Notes: generated by a model not told the origin, from the letters alone. A DNA stretch of 64,000 nt from Microplitis mediator (GCF_029852145.1 NC_079974.1:8044348-8108347), one strand, 5' to 3'; shown: positions 45,143 through 57,406, counted from the first letter of the stretch. Numbers and translations: made by a program.

Positions 45143-48100
45143 ATGTTGTCCCGACAGCAACATCCACGACTACCAAGCAGTCGGAAAATATCCCTCCCGC
45201 CGAGATATCGAGTCCGACAATCCCGTCAGAGACTATCCTCGGAGTTCAGGTTCCAGCACTTGTCGATTAAGGAGCTAGTTAAACCTTTATAGGCCCTGAG
45301 TATATTGCTCTTTTTACAGACCTCGGAATCTCCAGTGTACCAACCCCACCTAAACGTGTGCGAGTAGCTACTGGAGAGGAAGTGCGAGTTTGTAGTGCCG
45401 CTGACGTATGTGTATGTGTTGAGGACCGCCAGATTAACCATCGCTTCTACTAGATGCCGTCTTTGACCCAACCATGTGTCTTGGGTCTAGATTTTCTTCA
45501 GGCAGCCAAAATCACGATTGATTTTTCGTCCAACACTTGGTGGTTTCAAAACCGCCCAACTAAAGTGCATACTTTTACTCCGGGGACTCGTCCTTGCTCG
45601 GTGATGGTGTGCAACGGTCTCCAAACGATGACGGAGGACGAGGCAGCTCGATTAACAATTTTTTTGAATTACCACCTACCTACTAGTACTGATAAGACCG
45701 GAATTACGACCTTAACCGAGCATCCTATCGATGTCGGTACGTGTGAGCCAATTAAACAGCGACACTACCAAGTATCGCCAGCTATACTCGAGATTATGTG
45801 GAAGGAAGTCGACTATATGCTGGAGAATAATATTATCGAGCCTGCGAACAGCAACTGGTCCAGTCCCGTTGTCATGGTTAAGAAACCTAATGGCAAGTAT
45901 CGTTTCTGTATCGACTTCAGGAAAGTTAACGCCAAGACTAAGCAAGATGCTTACCCGATCCCGATCATGACCGCCATATTAAATCAATTAAGGCGGGCAA
46001 ATTATTTAACTACCCTTGACCTCAGCCGAGCGTACTTCCAGATACCACTGGCAGAAGATAGTCGAGAGGTAACTGCATTTACCGTACCAGGTCGAGGATT
46101 ATTTCAGTTCAGACGGATGCCATATGGACTCACCAACGCTCCAGCGACCTTTCAACGGTTGTTGGATAGTCTTATTGGCCCTGAAATGTATCCTCATGTC
46201 TTTGTCTACCTAGACGATATTATTATCGTCACTGAAACCTTCGACGAGCACCTGTATTGGCTGAAGAAGGTGTTAGAAAAGATAAAGATGGCGGGACTGA
46301 CCATCAATAGGGACAAGAGTGTCTTCTGTCGCGCTGAAGTCCGGTATTCGGGCTTCTTAGTGAACAGCGAAGGAGTCCAAGAGGACCCAGAGAAGACCTC
46401 GGCAATTCGTGAATTTCCGATACCAAGAAACCTCAAACAGGTGAGAAGATTTCTTGGTATGGCATCTTGGTACCGACGATTTATACCAGAGTTTGCTACC
46501 GTGGCTGAACCTCTGACCAGGCTGACCAAGAAAAATATTTCTTGGCACTGGGCTGAAGAGCAGCAGAAAGCTTTCGAGATTTTAAAGACTAGGTTGACAT
46601 CAGCTCCAACTCTAGTCTGTCCCGATTTTTCAATACCGTTTACTCTCCAGACCGACACAAGTAGCGTAGGGTTAGGATAGGTATTGACGTAGGTAGTTGA
46701 TGGCCAAGAGCGGGTGATAGCCTACGCGAGCCGTGCACTCACGGAGGCTGAAAAGAAATACACCACGACCGAACAAGAATATCTCGCAGTCATCTGGTCG
46801 ATCAGGAAGTTCCGTTGTTATTTAGAAGGGTATGAATTTACTGTGATCACCGATCACAGTAGTCTACGCTGGCTGAATAACTTGAAGAATCCTACGGGCC
46901 GTCTGGCTAGATGGGCCCTGGAGATGCTGGAGCACATGTTCACTATCGTTCACTGGCGTGGAGCTTGTCATCATGTACCGGATGCTTTGTCTCGAATACC
47001 GGAGGGTGAAGCCGAGCTGCTGAACCTACTCGAGGAGGTTCGAGACCCGTGGTATCTGCGGAGATGCCGAGATATCACGCGAGCTCCAGATAGATTTCCC
47101 GACTGGCGCGTGGAGGGGAATAAAATGTACCACCACCGGCCAAATCATTCCGTCAACTATGAAGTTGAAGATCTCGATTCTTGGAAGTTAGTGTTACCGA
47201 AAGAGATGAGGAGAAGAGCGCCCCAGGAAAATTAGAGACCCCTCAAGCAGGTCATTTGGGCGTGGATAAGACTCATCACCGTTTGGCCTTCTTCTACTAC
47301 TGGCCAAATATGTTTCGAGACGTAACGGAGTACGTGAGAAGGTGTGATGCATGCCAGCGAGATAAAGTGGAGCAAGCTGCACCCGTGGGCCACATACACC
47401 AACGTATCATCGAGTCACCTTGGGCCATGATTGCTGCAGACGTTATGTGTGCTGGTATTCCAAGTAAATCTGGTCATACAGCTATTCTGGTGATCCAGGA
47501 TTCATACACCAAGTGGGTGGAATTATATCCACTCAAACGAGCAACTGGAGCAAAGATCGTGTGTGCCTTGGAAGACCTAATTATGTGTCGCTGGGGAGTA
47601 CCGAAAGTTTTGCTTACCGATAATGGTACCGAGTTCGTCAACAGAGATTTGCACGCTCTGGCAGCGAGAATTGGTTATAAGCACGTGACCACTCCACCGT
47701 ATCACACGCAAGCAAATCGAGTGGAGAGAGTCAACAGAGTCCTGGGGACTATGATACGTGCTTCTATTGGTGCTGATCATCGCGAATGGGACCTGCATCT
47801 GCATGAGTTCCGATTCGCGTATAATACCGCATTTCACAGTTCCGTGGGGGCCATTCCAGCCTTTGCCAATTTTGGTAGAGAGCTCGAGGCGGCTATTTCG
47901 CTTCGGCGAGAGGTGGAGAGGGTTATCGTAATTATTCCGCGTCCACACCAAGAATGGGTCGACCGCATGGCACGTCTAAATAAATGGAGAGAGTCCATTG
48001 TGCATGCGTTGGAGACTGCATTTTAACGTCAGGCGCACTATTATAACTTGCGCCGACGACACCGACAGTATCAAGTTAGTGACTTGGTATTGAAACGTCA

Positions 48101-48278
48101 GCATGTGTTATCCTCAGCCGCGAAGAGATTCACGGCTAAGATGATGACCCCGTTTCATGGACCATTTATTGTTTCTCGTCGTATTTCTGATACGGTATAC
48201 GAGTTAGAGAGCTTGGACGGCCGGAATCTCGGGAAGATCTCTGTCCAGGATCTTAAACCGTACCACACTCCCGAGTAA
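45143..48278 (+). pseudogene. pol: Gypsy pol, multiply broken
   Basis: Protease remnant about 45250-45460, with stops near 45287 and 45450. Reverse transcriptase 45700-46300, with MVKKPNGKYRFCIDFRKVN, LTTLDLSRAYFQIPL, FRRMPYGLTNAPATFQRLLD and catalytic VYLDD near 46205. RNase H about 46640-47010 (LQTDTSSVGLG, TTTEQEYLAVIWSIRKFR, ITDHSSLRWL), broken by TAG at 46678 and 46690. Integrase about 47230-48026, with HLGVDKTHHR, CDACQRDK, AADVMCAG, LTDNGTEF and RVERVNR. A frameshift near 47220 and TAA at 48024 add to the damage. A C-terminal domain runs to 48278. Confidence 0.92.
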
Positions 48279-48450
48279 TTAGTCCTGATTTATTTAGTAT
48301 ATCGTTTTTTTTGTGTCGTCTTTTTTTTTGTTGTTGTTTCGTTTTTTTGTATCATGTAAATCGTAGGAAAGGCAACGGTCTATTTATAAATCTCGGTGAT
48401 AGCTTGGCCAGTCCAGCCGCTACCACGTACTGATTCATTCCTTGTTACAG

Positions 48451-48906
48451 ATGGCGAAAAGTGTCGAGGAGTTGCAGGAGGAGTTGGCACGCGTGATGCT
48501 AGCTGCCGACGAGGGGGATGCGATAACCGAACCTGACGCGATCTCGGTCATCACCATCGACGACTCGAGACCTCCAACACCGGAGGAGAAGGAGGAGTTC
48601 ATTGACATCCCGTAGCCTCCACAATATTTACCGGGGATCTACATCCCACCGGAGCCGGACCATCCTGTATGGGACCCGGTCCAGCCCCACCGACCGTACC
48701 TGGAGTGGTTAGAGCAGTACCGCCCAGGCCTTATGCAGGCAATTATGGTGACTGCCGTCAACATGGGTCACCGAGGAGGGCATGGGTGTGCTCTTGAGAG
48801 GTCCACAGTGCGTCTCGCTATTTTCGCGACCCGTTTAACTAAGTTAAACGTAACCATATATTTTTTATGTTGGAGCATATATTTTTTTTTACATTTTTTT
48901 CATTGA
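48451..48906 (+). pseudogene. Third ORF downstream of Gypsy pol, unknown product
   Basis: ATG at 48451 follows CATTCCTTGTTACAG, which looks like a splice acceptor. The frame codes 54 acidic residues (MAKSVEELQEELARVMLAAD, then RPPTPEEKEEF), meets TAG at 48613-48615, then stays open to about 48904 with proline-rich, tyrosine-containing sequence up to about 48845. It sits where errantiviruses carry env, but I see no signal peptide, furin site or membrane anchor, so it is not called an envelope gene. Codon and GC style match the rest of the element. Confidence 0.6.
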
Positions 48907-49229
48907 GGATTTGTTAAAATTTTGAAATATAATTGAAATAATTTTGGGAAAAGTAATTATTATACCCTAAAAAATAAAACTCAGTTTTGACTTTATTTTG
49001 GCGTGTTTTTTTGAGTCACGATAGAAACAAGTATTTCGCGATTTTAATTTGTTTAGCATATCAAAATCAAGTCAACTTGATGAGTTAACAAGTGTAGCCA
49101 AAATCAAGTTAACCAAGTCAAATAAATCAATAAAATCAAAATCAATTGATACCTTAAGGTAGTTGTTGACAAGGGCAACTACTTTTTTTTTTTCCTTTAG
49201 AATTTTTCTAATTTTATTCAACACATAAT
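48907..49229. other. AT-rich spacer
   Basis: Lies between the Gypsy body and the next gene. A TCAAGTCAACTTGATGAGTTAAC-like palindromic patch is near 49070. No gene or LTR. Confidence 0.5.
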
Positions 49230-49931
49230 TTATTTAAGAAGTTTCACAAACCTTTGAATAACTTCTAATGTCCCCTCGATTTCTGGTGGATAGACAAACT
49301 CGAAGATGAAATAGGATAAAAATGTTAATAATATTCCATCCAAAAATGATTTTGCACTAATGGAAATCTTTTGCTTAATCACAACATCATATTTGCTAGA
49401 AGAGTCGTGTATATCTTTCCCTGAAAGTTACAATTAAAGAATTTTCGATTAATTTCATATAATTTATTTTATGTGTGACATGAATAATCATCAATGCAAA
49501 CCTCTAATAATGAGTACTGGATTCAGGACTCCGACCAATCCTAACAATTCTTCATCGCTTGCGTCCTCCTAAAAACATAAGAGTACAAAATTTATTAAAA
49601 AATTATCATTATAAAGTATGTAATGAAATTGGTAACTTACTTTTATTACTGTATAAAGCAATTCCAATTTTTCTTTAGCTCCCATATATTTAGAGATAAA
49701 ATCAAATAATATGTTCTGAAAGGGGACTTTGTTATTCAGCGCAGTGCGCTTCTCTTTAGCCTTTTTCAATTCATGCTGAACATATTTCATATCTTCAGTT
49801 ATGTTTTTACCTTTAGACTTCTTCTTAAATTTTTCAATCGCAAATATTGCCTTATTTCTTGAGAAACAATTGATTGGTCCATATAATTCTTTCAACGAGT
49901 TATCTTCTTGGTAAAGATTGTTTGGAGACAT
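49230..49931 (-). CDS. Three-exon hypothetical gene, 182 residues
   Basis: Exons 49931-49641, 49568-49502 and 49420-49230 on the minus strand have good GT/AG sites and add to 549 nt, an exact open frame. The N-terminal half is lysine-rich and helical (FAIEKFKKKSKG, KKAKEKRTALNNK). The middle is acidic (EDASDEELLGLVG). The C-terminus is hydrophobic and aromatic (LLTFLSYFIFEFVYPPEIEG, then LEVIQRFVKLL). The ending reminds me of uncharacterised proteins that occur in many copies in insect genomes, but I name no family. The splice structure and intact frame argue that it is, or was recently, a real gene. A 25-bp hairpin surrounds its start codon. Confidence 0.65.
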
Positions 49932-49961
49932 GACAAAACTCGTTGAAAGAATTATATGGAC
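49877..49961. repeat. 25-bp perfect inverted repeat around a start codon
   Basis: GTCCATATAATTCTTTCAACG... at 49877-49901 is exactly mirrored at 49937-49961. The ATG at 49931 of the minus-strand gene lies in the 35-nt loop, with one arm in coding sequence and the other in the 5' flank. Confidence 0.92.
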
Positions 49962-50836
49962 AGTGGAACTATGGATAGTTATTCACTTTAGCCGCGAAAA
50001 TTTAATTCTAGATTCTTCGAAAAAACGCGCGAAATATAAAAAAATTGTTATCTCAAATAATTGTCTTCATCATCGAATGTTGCTCCTTACTATTTGACTA
50101 TCCATAAGCGCAGGATAATAACTAATTATTGGTTAATCTTCACAAGTGTTGAAAAATTTCCTTAAATTGTTTATTTTACGGTAAGTATATCTAACAATTT
50201 CATTATTAACTTTAAGGAAAATGAATGGACAAAAATTAAAAGGTTACGTATGAGACAAAAAAATATTATGTTCCAAATTTTTTGGATAAAAAGTCATATT
50301 TTGGATCTTTAAACGTTTTTGGATTACTCATAACATTTTAGTTTTTATTCTTCCAAATGAGCACAAAGAAATTAATGAGAGATTAAATCTCTCAATACAA
50401 ATCAATAAATTAAATGAAAAATCATATTTTTTTCTCTATAGTTATTTTTTTAAGCTTCGAGTATTAGAATAAAATTTAAGTTTTAAGAATAATGTTGATA
50501 ATTAATTATTATTAATTTTTAAAATAAGGTCCTTAAGTGTACCCATAATTGCTCACTAAAAGTTGTGATGTACCATTACTCGATCAACACATGGCCCTAT
50601 AGTCGCTCAAAGACAATATCGATTAAACTATTTAAAAATGTATTTAATAAGATATAGTTCTAACAATTCTTAAAAAATTTGACGTAACCTAAATCTATTA
50701 TAAAATAATTTGATACATTATATTTTAATATATTTAGATTCACAAATAATTATTTATCAATAATAATATTTTTAGTTGTAATTTTTTTTTATAAAAATTA
50801 TTAAAAAACGTCTTAAAAAACAATTAAAGTGAGCGA
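49962..50836. other. AT-rich spacer, nothing recognised
   Basis: No frame above chance and no repeat boundary seen. It may hold the promoter of the minus-strand gene to its left. Confidence 0.5.
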
Positions 50837-50869
50837 CTAATGGTACTGAGCGGGTATAGGGGCTTTTAC

Positions 50870-51058
50870 CTTATTTAAAATATTTAAATCAAATATATTC
50901 GATGGTAAAATAGAAATAAATACCATTAGAGCACAAATTATGTCCCCAGTAAAAACTAAATTCTTCTTAGGAATTTTTGTTTTCTCGTGGTATATTGCAA
51001 TCTGATTAGTGAATAACAGTTGAACAAACTGTTCTAGTACTAACTCTAACCACCACAC
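50870..51058 (-). CDS. Possible single exon of an unknown gene
   Basis: 63 codons from ATG at 51058 (MWWLELVLEQFVQLLFTNQ, then KIPKKNLVFTGD) to a good donor (AATAAG then GTAAAAG) at 50870. It contains a hydrophobic stretch, IICALMVFISILPSNIF. No downstream exon in matching phase is identified. The gene at 49931 does not join in phase by the obvious acceptor. Low confidence that it is functional. Confidence 0.35.
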
Positions 51059-51180
51059 ATTTTAGGTTTCTATTCTATACTACTCTATTATTACGCATCA
51101 ACATTCTCAGAGTTATAGAATTTTCTCAGATTCTTGAAGTATCTAAATTAAAAAAATTTTATTAGTCATTTTTCACCATA

Positions 51181-53322
51181 ATGAATCTGATTGATTTATA
51201 CTTGCCGAAAGGCAAATTATTCTATTCATATGATGAATTTACCGAATGGTGTAATAAATTAAAAGCTCATGAACATCCAACCAAATTGTCGGGCTTTGAT
51301 ATAAAAACTTTGACTGCTGCTAAATTAAAAAGATCCAGCTTTACGATCCAGATTATGGATCCAGCTTTACGTTACTATAAATTCCATAAAAAATGTGAAT
51401 TTTTTGGTGAATTTGTATCAAAACGGACCACTAAACGTAAAATAACGTATGATTCCATTGAAAATATTATTATTGATATCTTCATTGAAATAGCAATGAT
51501 AAATTATTTTAATTTTCAATAAAGTTATTTAATTTTAAAATTTAATAAAACATTTATTTACTTTTACAGATCGAAAAAGGTTAATTGCCCATTCTTTTTT
51601 TATTTTCGAATAAATCAAGAAGGGAATGCTTTGGAACTAATTGACTGTCACTGGTCGCATAATCACCCACCTCATGTATTACCGGTAAGAATATCTATAA
51701 TAGTTAACTTTCGTAATAAATTTGAGCAATATATAAAATTATATTCTTAATAATTATTAATTTAAACATTTATTCGATTCTGATGAAAAAATTATACGAT
51801 GTAATGTTTTTAGATTGCTGATGAGTCAAATGATGTTGCTCAGTCTACTGAAACGCCAGTACCTGAAACTACTGAGGAAAATCCAACTAACAAAATCAAT
51901 TCCGACAAATTTCTTCATATACTTAATGACATTGAAAATTATCCATTCTTGTTAGCGAATGAAACTATAAATCTTGATGATGTTGTCGAATCGATTAATG
52001 AACTTGTACCGATTGTTGATGAAGCTATTGGGAAATATGGTCATATAATAGCTCACAAGTCTCGTATCAATGCCAACAATAAAGAACCTAGATCACTTGC
52101 AACTGAAAATATCGAAGAAACTGGACGTTTTGCTACTGAAATTTCCAATGAAGGAGCTGAAAAACGTGGGGTTATAAAACTTCACGAAACATCTAAAGAA
52201 AAACATATTGTGAATACAACAGCTGAAGGCTCTGGTGATGGATTTCCCAAAGAAGCTGTAGGTTTTGATACAATTGTTGAGACTAGAGGTCGAGGATTTG
52301 ATGCTGAAAATCGTAAAGAAGCAACTGAAGTTCGAGGAATTATTGTCGAGAGCAGTAATGGAGGATCTAACGTTGTAATCCTCGATAAAATAGACAGAAG
52401 TCTTGAAGATATTGTTGACACAACAGCTGAAGGCTCTGGTGATGGATTTCCCAAAGAAGCTGTAGGTTGTGATACAATTGTTGAGACTAGAGATCGAAGA
52501 TTTGATGACGAAAATCGTGAAGAAGCAACTGAAGTTCTTGGAATTATTCTCGAGAGCAGTAATGGAGGATTTAACGTTGAAAGCCTCGATAAAATAGACA
52601 GAAGCCTTGAAGCTATTATTGACACAACAGCTGAAGGGTCTTGTGGTGAAATTCCCAGAGAAGAAGCTAGAGTTTTTGATGTAATTACTGAGAGTGGAGA
52701 TCGAGAACCTGGTGAAAATCCGAAAAAAGTAGCCGAAGATTTTGAAGCTATTACTGAGATTAAAGATGGCAGATTGATTGTTAAAATGTCTGCAGAAACT
52801 GCTGGGAAATTTGAGATTTATTCTAATGAAGTCGAGGAGCAAAAAAAACAAACTGATAAATTTTCAAGCAATTCAGTAACTGTTGCCGTTCTCAGTAAAA
52901 CTAAAGCAAGCAACTCTAGGGATTCAAAACTTGTAGACATTTCTACAATTCAAATTAGTCAAAGAAAACCAAGAGGCCGTCCAAAAGGGAAAGTTTTGTC
53001 AGCCATTGGGCTGCCTATTGCAAGAGTTCCTAAAAAAAACATCAATGATCATGACATTTCTACTCTAGCTTCTTTTACAAGTTTAAGAATTGAAGATCAA
53101 ATTGAAAAAATTGTTAAATGGGTTATTAAAACTCATGATATCATTGACAAGGTTATAAATAAATGTAAGAAAATTAGAACTGCTGACATACGCGAAAAAT
53201 TACCAGATTCCCTTCTAGATGATGAAGTCATCTGGGCTACTAATGTGATTAATGATTGTCCTATTCCATTTTTATCATTTATTAGTCACTTTATACCTAT
53301 AAAAAATGAAAATTATTTTTAG
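51181..53322 (+). CDS. FLYWCH/FAR1-like zinc-finger protein with AT-hook
   Basis: Exons 51181-51446, 51570-51684 and 51814-53322 have clean GT/AG sites and total 1890 nt, a continuous frame of 629 residues. The N-terminus (YSYDEFTEWCNKLKAHEHP, LRYYKFHKKCEF, then NCPFFFYFRINQEG and WSHNHPP) is the WRKY/FLYWCH/FAR1 type DNA-binding domain found in MULE transposases and host regulators. Residues about 210-400 hold acidic tandem repeats of 69 residues (207 bp), starting with TTAEGSGDGFPKEAVG. QRKPRGRPKGK near residue 510 is an AT-hook. The end is helical. No MULE catalytic domain follows, so it could be a derived host gene or a transposon accessory protein. Upstream exons are not excluded. Confidence 0.78.
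52201..52821 (+). repeat. Coding 207-bp tandem repeat
   Basis: The phrase ACAACAGCTGAAGG recurs at about 52217, 52424 and 52631, exactly 207 bp apart. The first two units are closest and the third is diverged. The phase is kept, so the protein gains 69-residue units. Confidence 0.9.
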
Positions 53323-54500
53323 TAGAAATTAAAGTAAATAAAATTATTTACTTATTTTCACGAATATAATTTATTATATTTTAAATATATATAACATATA
53401 GATTCTTTAAGATATGAAGGATTTAAGTAACACAGATATAAATATAAAACTTTATTAGTAAATAAATAACGAGTAATTATAATATAAAGACATGTAAATA
53501 TTCAATTAAACGATAGTTATCTAACAGTAATTTTAATATATATTAAATTTAAATCAAGTTTATTGTTACGTCAAAATAACACATATTAAGAGTTGTGCTC
53601 CTGTTTAGCCTTCGCCGAGCGAAATTACTGGGACGGAGCTATAAGGATGACTGTTTATTATAAATAAAATTAAAATAAAAATACTTACGGTTCGTTGTCT
53701 AAGAGATAATTAAAATTATTAAAAATTAAGTAAAATAAAATTTGATTAATTTAGTAAAATAATAAAAGCAAAATTAAAACAACTTCCAAATTTATTTAAA
53801 TCAAAACAATTATTTAAAAATTATTACAAAACAAAATTAAATTTGATTTAGACAATTAAATGCGGTTTACAATTTTGAACGCTTTATAAAATGATTTAGT
53901 TCTCGATTTCACTTGTTATTTAATTTATTTAAACAATCAATTTATTATTTAAATTTATTATTAATTATTTATTTAATTAAATTGTTACCTTGATTTATTT
54001 GATGATTATTATTATTATCAACAATTATTTATTTGATATATTATTTATTATTCTTCCTTCTCAACCCTTGATAATTGATGTAATTTTATCAATATTGAAT
54101 TTTATTTATTAAATGAATTATATTTAAATAATTCAAATTAGATTTGATAATCGATGGAGTGTTTATCAAAATTATTTATTAATTAAATGAATTACCACTT
54201 TTGAATAATTCAACAATTATTTTAAAAAACTTTTGAATTATATTTTAATAATTCAGTTTATAAACAATTAAATCACCATTATTAATGATTTAATAAAATT
54301 AAGGACTTTGCCTTGAAATAATTAAAATTTCGTCAATGACGAATGAGCTCACTTAGGAAACTGAAATCTTTTTCGATTTCCAGAAGAGCTGTTACCAGGT
54401 AGTAACATTCCTTCCAATAATTATTTAATTATACCAATTATTTCATTGGTCATAATTGAATCAATATTTTTTTATAATTATTATTTATATATATATTTTT
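53323..54500. other. AT-rich stretch, possibly LTR-like
   Basis: After the gene end, TGTTACGTCAAAAT near 53573 and GTAGTAACA near 54404 could be ends of a solo LTR. Flanks do not match as a duplication and no body is present. Otherwise strongly AT, no frame. Confidence 0.3.
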
Positions 54501-54504
54501 CATG

Positions 54505-56650
54505 ACTTCCAATGCAGTTAGCAACATACCCCTTGCGACCTTCAACCCACTCTGGAAACACTCTGGAATCATTGTCAGAATGTAAACATTCTAAATCCAG
54601 TATGTTTCCAGAGTGGTTTTGTGCCCTTTTTCCAGAGTGAAACCAAAGTGGTTTCAGAATTGATCCAGAGTAGATCAAAGTGTTTTCAGAATGGACCAGA
54701 AGTGAATCCAGAATGAAATCAAAGTATTTTCAGAATGGACCCACAGTGAGTCCAGAATGGAATCAAAGTGTTTTCAAAATGGGCTCAAAATGAGTACAGG
54801 ATGAAATCAGAGTGTTTTCAAAATGGGCCCAGAGTCGATAAAATTAAAATACTAAGGAATAAAAAAATTGGGTACTTTCTAAACACATAAATCAATAATA
54901 ATCTACAGAAAAACAATTTTAACCCCAATTTTTTAATTAACTATGCTTTTGTTAATTAGTTAATTTTTACTTGTTGAAAGTTTACATAAAAACCCTGATT
55001 ATTTCCAAACTAAAAACCCCGAATTCTTTTTACTTCTTAAAGCTATTCTTGAAAAGGTATAGAAAAGATCGCTGGTGAAAAAATAAAAAAATTTCGATTT
55101 TATCAACAATCTAAGCCATTGAAAAATAAAAAACGTAAATAAAGCAATCAAGAAAATTTTTTTTTTTTTTATTATTTTGTTTTTTTATTGCTGAAAGCTA
55201 CATAACAATAATTTGAAAAAAATTTTTACTTGCATTGTTAAAATAATTGTCATAAACAAATACATTGCTAATTAGATTTAATAAAAGTTTTTTTTGGGAG
55301 AAAAACGCTTAATAAAAATAAGGAATTTTAAGAAAAAAATCGTTTCTTAAAAAAATTTTTTTTTGCTAAACAGCGCATTAGCTAATTAATAATTTTTTTT
55401 TTACTCAATATTGATATTAAGGAACCATAATTTTTTTTAAATCATCATTTATCGTGTTCTGTTATATTAGAAAAAAAATTTTTTTCATTCATTTATTATT
55501 TGTTTATTAAACAAACAATTTGTTATAAGCAAATAAATTTTCACGCAATATTTTTTTCAAATACTAAAAATAACCATGCGTTTTTTTTGTAGAAAAAATT
55601 TTTTTTTTATCTTTGATATAATTTTTTAAATTATTGTACACTTGGACTTGTCGCTACCTTTCTGTTCTTCTCCATTGTTATTAAAATAACTTATGGAATT
55701 ATGAATAACAGTAATTTTTATGAATACTTTTTAATAAATACAAAAAAAATTATTAATTAGCAAATTCGCTTTTTAGCAATAAAAAACATTTCTTAAGAAA
55801 CAATTGTTTTTTTAAAAATTGTTATTTTCATTGAGTATTTTTATCCCAAAAAAAATTTTTTGCTTTGACCCGGGTTTTAATGTGAAAGACTTAAGAGAAA
55901 AATTTGCTGGGAGACGATATATGTGAAGGAGGAGAAAGTCACTGGTGCTAAGCAGCAGTGGAAGTAGTTCAGTGTTCACCGCTAGATCGCGCCCAACTTA
56001 TGATTGTCCTGTTCCTGGTTAGATAGGTGTTTCAGAGTTTTTATATTCTATATTCAAAAATAATTCTGGCACGGGTACTCCTCTGTTATTTGACAGAGTG
56101 ACAAGTGCCTGTTTGGATGGTCATATATTAAATGCTATATTACATTGTGACAATAATGTCAAATATTTTTGTTTTCTTGAAAAAATTGTTTTTACAATCC
56201 AGAAACATAAAATACGTTTCAGGTAATGACAAAAAAAAATTGATTTTTGTATTCAATAAATGCTCTTGAATAATCTTAAAATAATATATTTCGGTAAATT
56301 TTTTTTTTTCTTTCAGTATTCATTTACACTGAATACCCTCTGGTTTGAGTATGTATTCACTCTGATCCCACTCTGGAAACATTCTGGAAACACTTTGGTA
56401 TCAGTTTGTGTTCAATGTGAATGCATAACGGTGTCAGTATGTATCCACTCTGGATACTTTCTGGAAACACTTTGGATTTACTCCGTATCCGCTCTGGAAA
56501 TACTCTGGGTTCACTCTCAGAAAAGGGCACAAAACCATTCTGGAAATACTCTGGAGTCCGTATGGTTGCATCGTGTTACCAGAATATTTCCAGAGTGTAT
56601 CCAGAATGTTTTTAGTGTCGCAAGGGACGCATAAAGCATTGGAGTCGAAT
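54505..56650. mobile_element. Foldback element with CCAGAGTG / CCAGAATG arrays
   Basis: Outer ends TCCAATGC...CCCTTGCGAC (left, about 54508-54540) and the inverse (right, about 56613-56643). Each arm carries some fifteen short repeats of TTTCCAGAGTG / ATCCAGAATGG type (54540-54840 and, inverted, 56335-56610). The 1.5 kb between is AT-rich without a frame. The apparent frames inside the arms come from the repeats. Confidence 0.82.
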
Positions 56651-57400
56651 TCATAAATCAATATTTATTGATTCTTACTTTTTCCTTTATTGCAATATAT
56701 TCTTTTGTTATTTAAACATTTATAATTCATTTCATTTTTAATTATTAATAACTTGTTTATTAATAATTATTATTTAATTATTATATTTTATTATATCATT
56801 TCATATTCATTTATCATTTCATTTCTTTATTAATAAACATATTATTAATAATTAATTTTATTTCTTTTTCTTTTAACAACAAATATCTTTATCTTTTAAA
56901 GATATTTCAAAATTCATTTCATATTTTTTTTTTATAATAATAATTTCATAATTTTCATTTCATATTTATTTAATTGTTTTCATTATTTATTCATTCATAT
57001 AATTTCATTTTTATTTCATTATTTCATATTTCATATTTATACATTTTTATTATTTCATTATTTCTTTACTTATTTATTTATTAATAAAATTCAATTTTTA
57101 TTTATAAAATATTTGAATTTATATTCAAATTTTATAATCATTTATTTGTCATCATTAGATATTTCATTATCATATTTATTTATATTTATTAAACAACAAT
57201 ATTTCATAATAATAATTTGAATTTAAATTCAAATTTAAAAATCATCAACCGTAATAATGGCTGGAAGTCATTTGCTAATTAATTAATTTATGCATAGCCA
57301 GATGGCATAGCATGTACGATTTTTAATAAATTGATTGACAGCAAGAATACGACGTCGTGACGTCACATTATGAATCGTTAGTGCAGTTTTTTTTTTTATA
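56651..57400. other. Very AT-rich low-complexity stretch
   Basis: Runs of TTATTTCATTATT type words for about 600 bp, then ordinary AT-rich sequence. No gene. Confidence 0.6.
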
Positions 57401-57406
57401 ATTATA

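Larger units (their letters stand above)
43797..48906 (+). mobile_element. Gypsy retrotransposon body: gag, pol and a third ORF
   Basis: GC-richer than its surroundings. Order is gag (from an interrupted start), protease, reverse transcriptase, RNase H, integrase, then a downstream ORF. No LTR is found on either side. The LTR and primer site at 32790-34217 and gag start at 35372 are probably its missing 5' part. Stops and frameshifts show it is dead. Confidence 0.9.

Noticed and set aside
48451..48906. Third Gypsy ORF as an envelope gene
   Set aside because: No signal peptide, cleavage site, fusion peptide or membrane anchor visible. Left as unknown product.
52093..52851. 252-residue minus-strand serine/phenylalanine-rich frame
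   Set aside because: Antisense shadow of the acidic repeat region of the plus-strand gene.
51949..53322. Single-exon gene starting at 51949
   Set aside because: Splice-site and phase agreement with 51181-51446 and 51570-51684 gives a longer, better supported frame.
53573..54412. Solo LTR from TGTTACGTC to GTAGTAACA
   Set aside because: Flanks do not form a duplication, and there is no promoter or partner. Mentioned only as a possibility.
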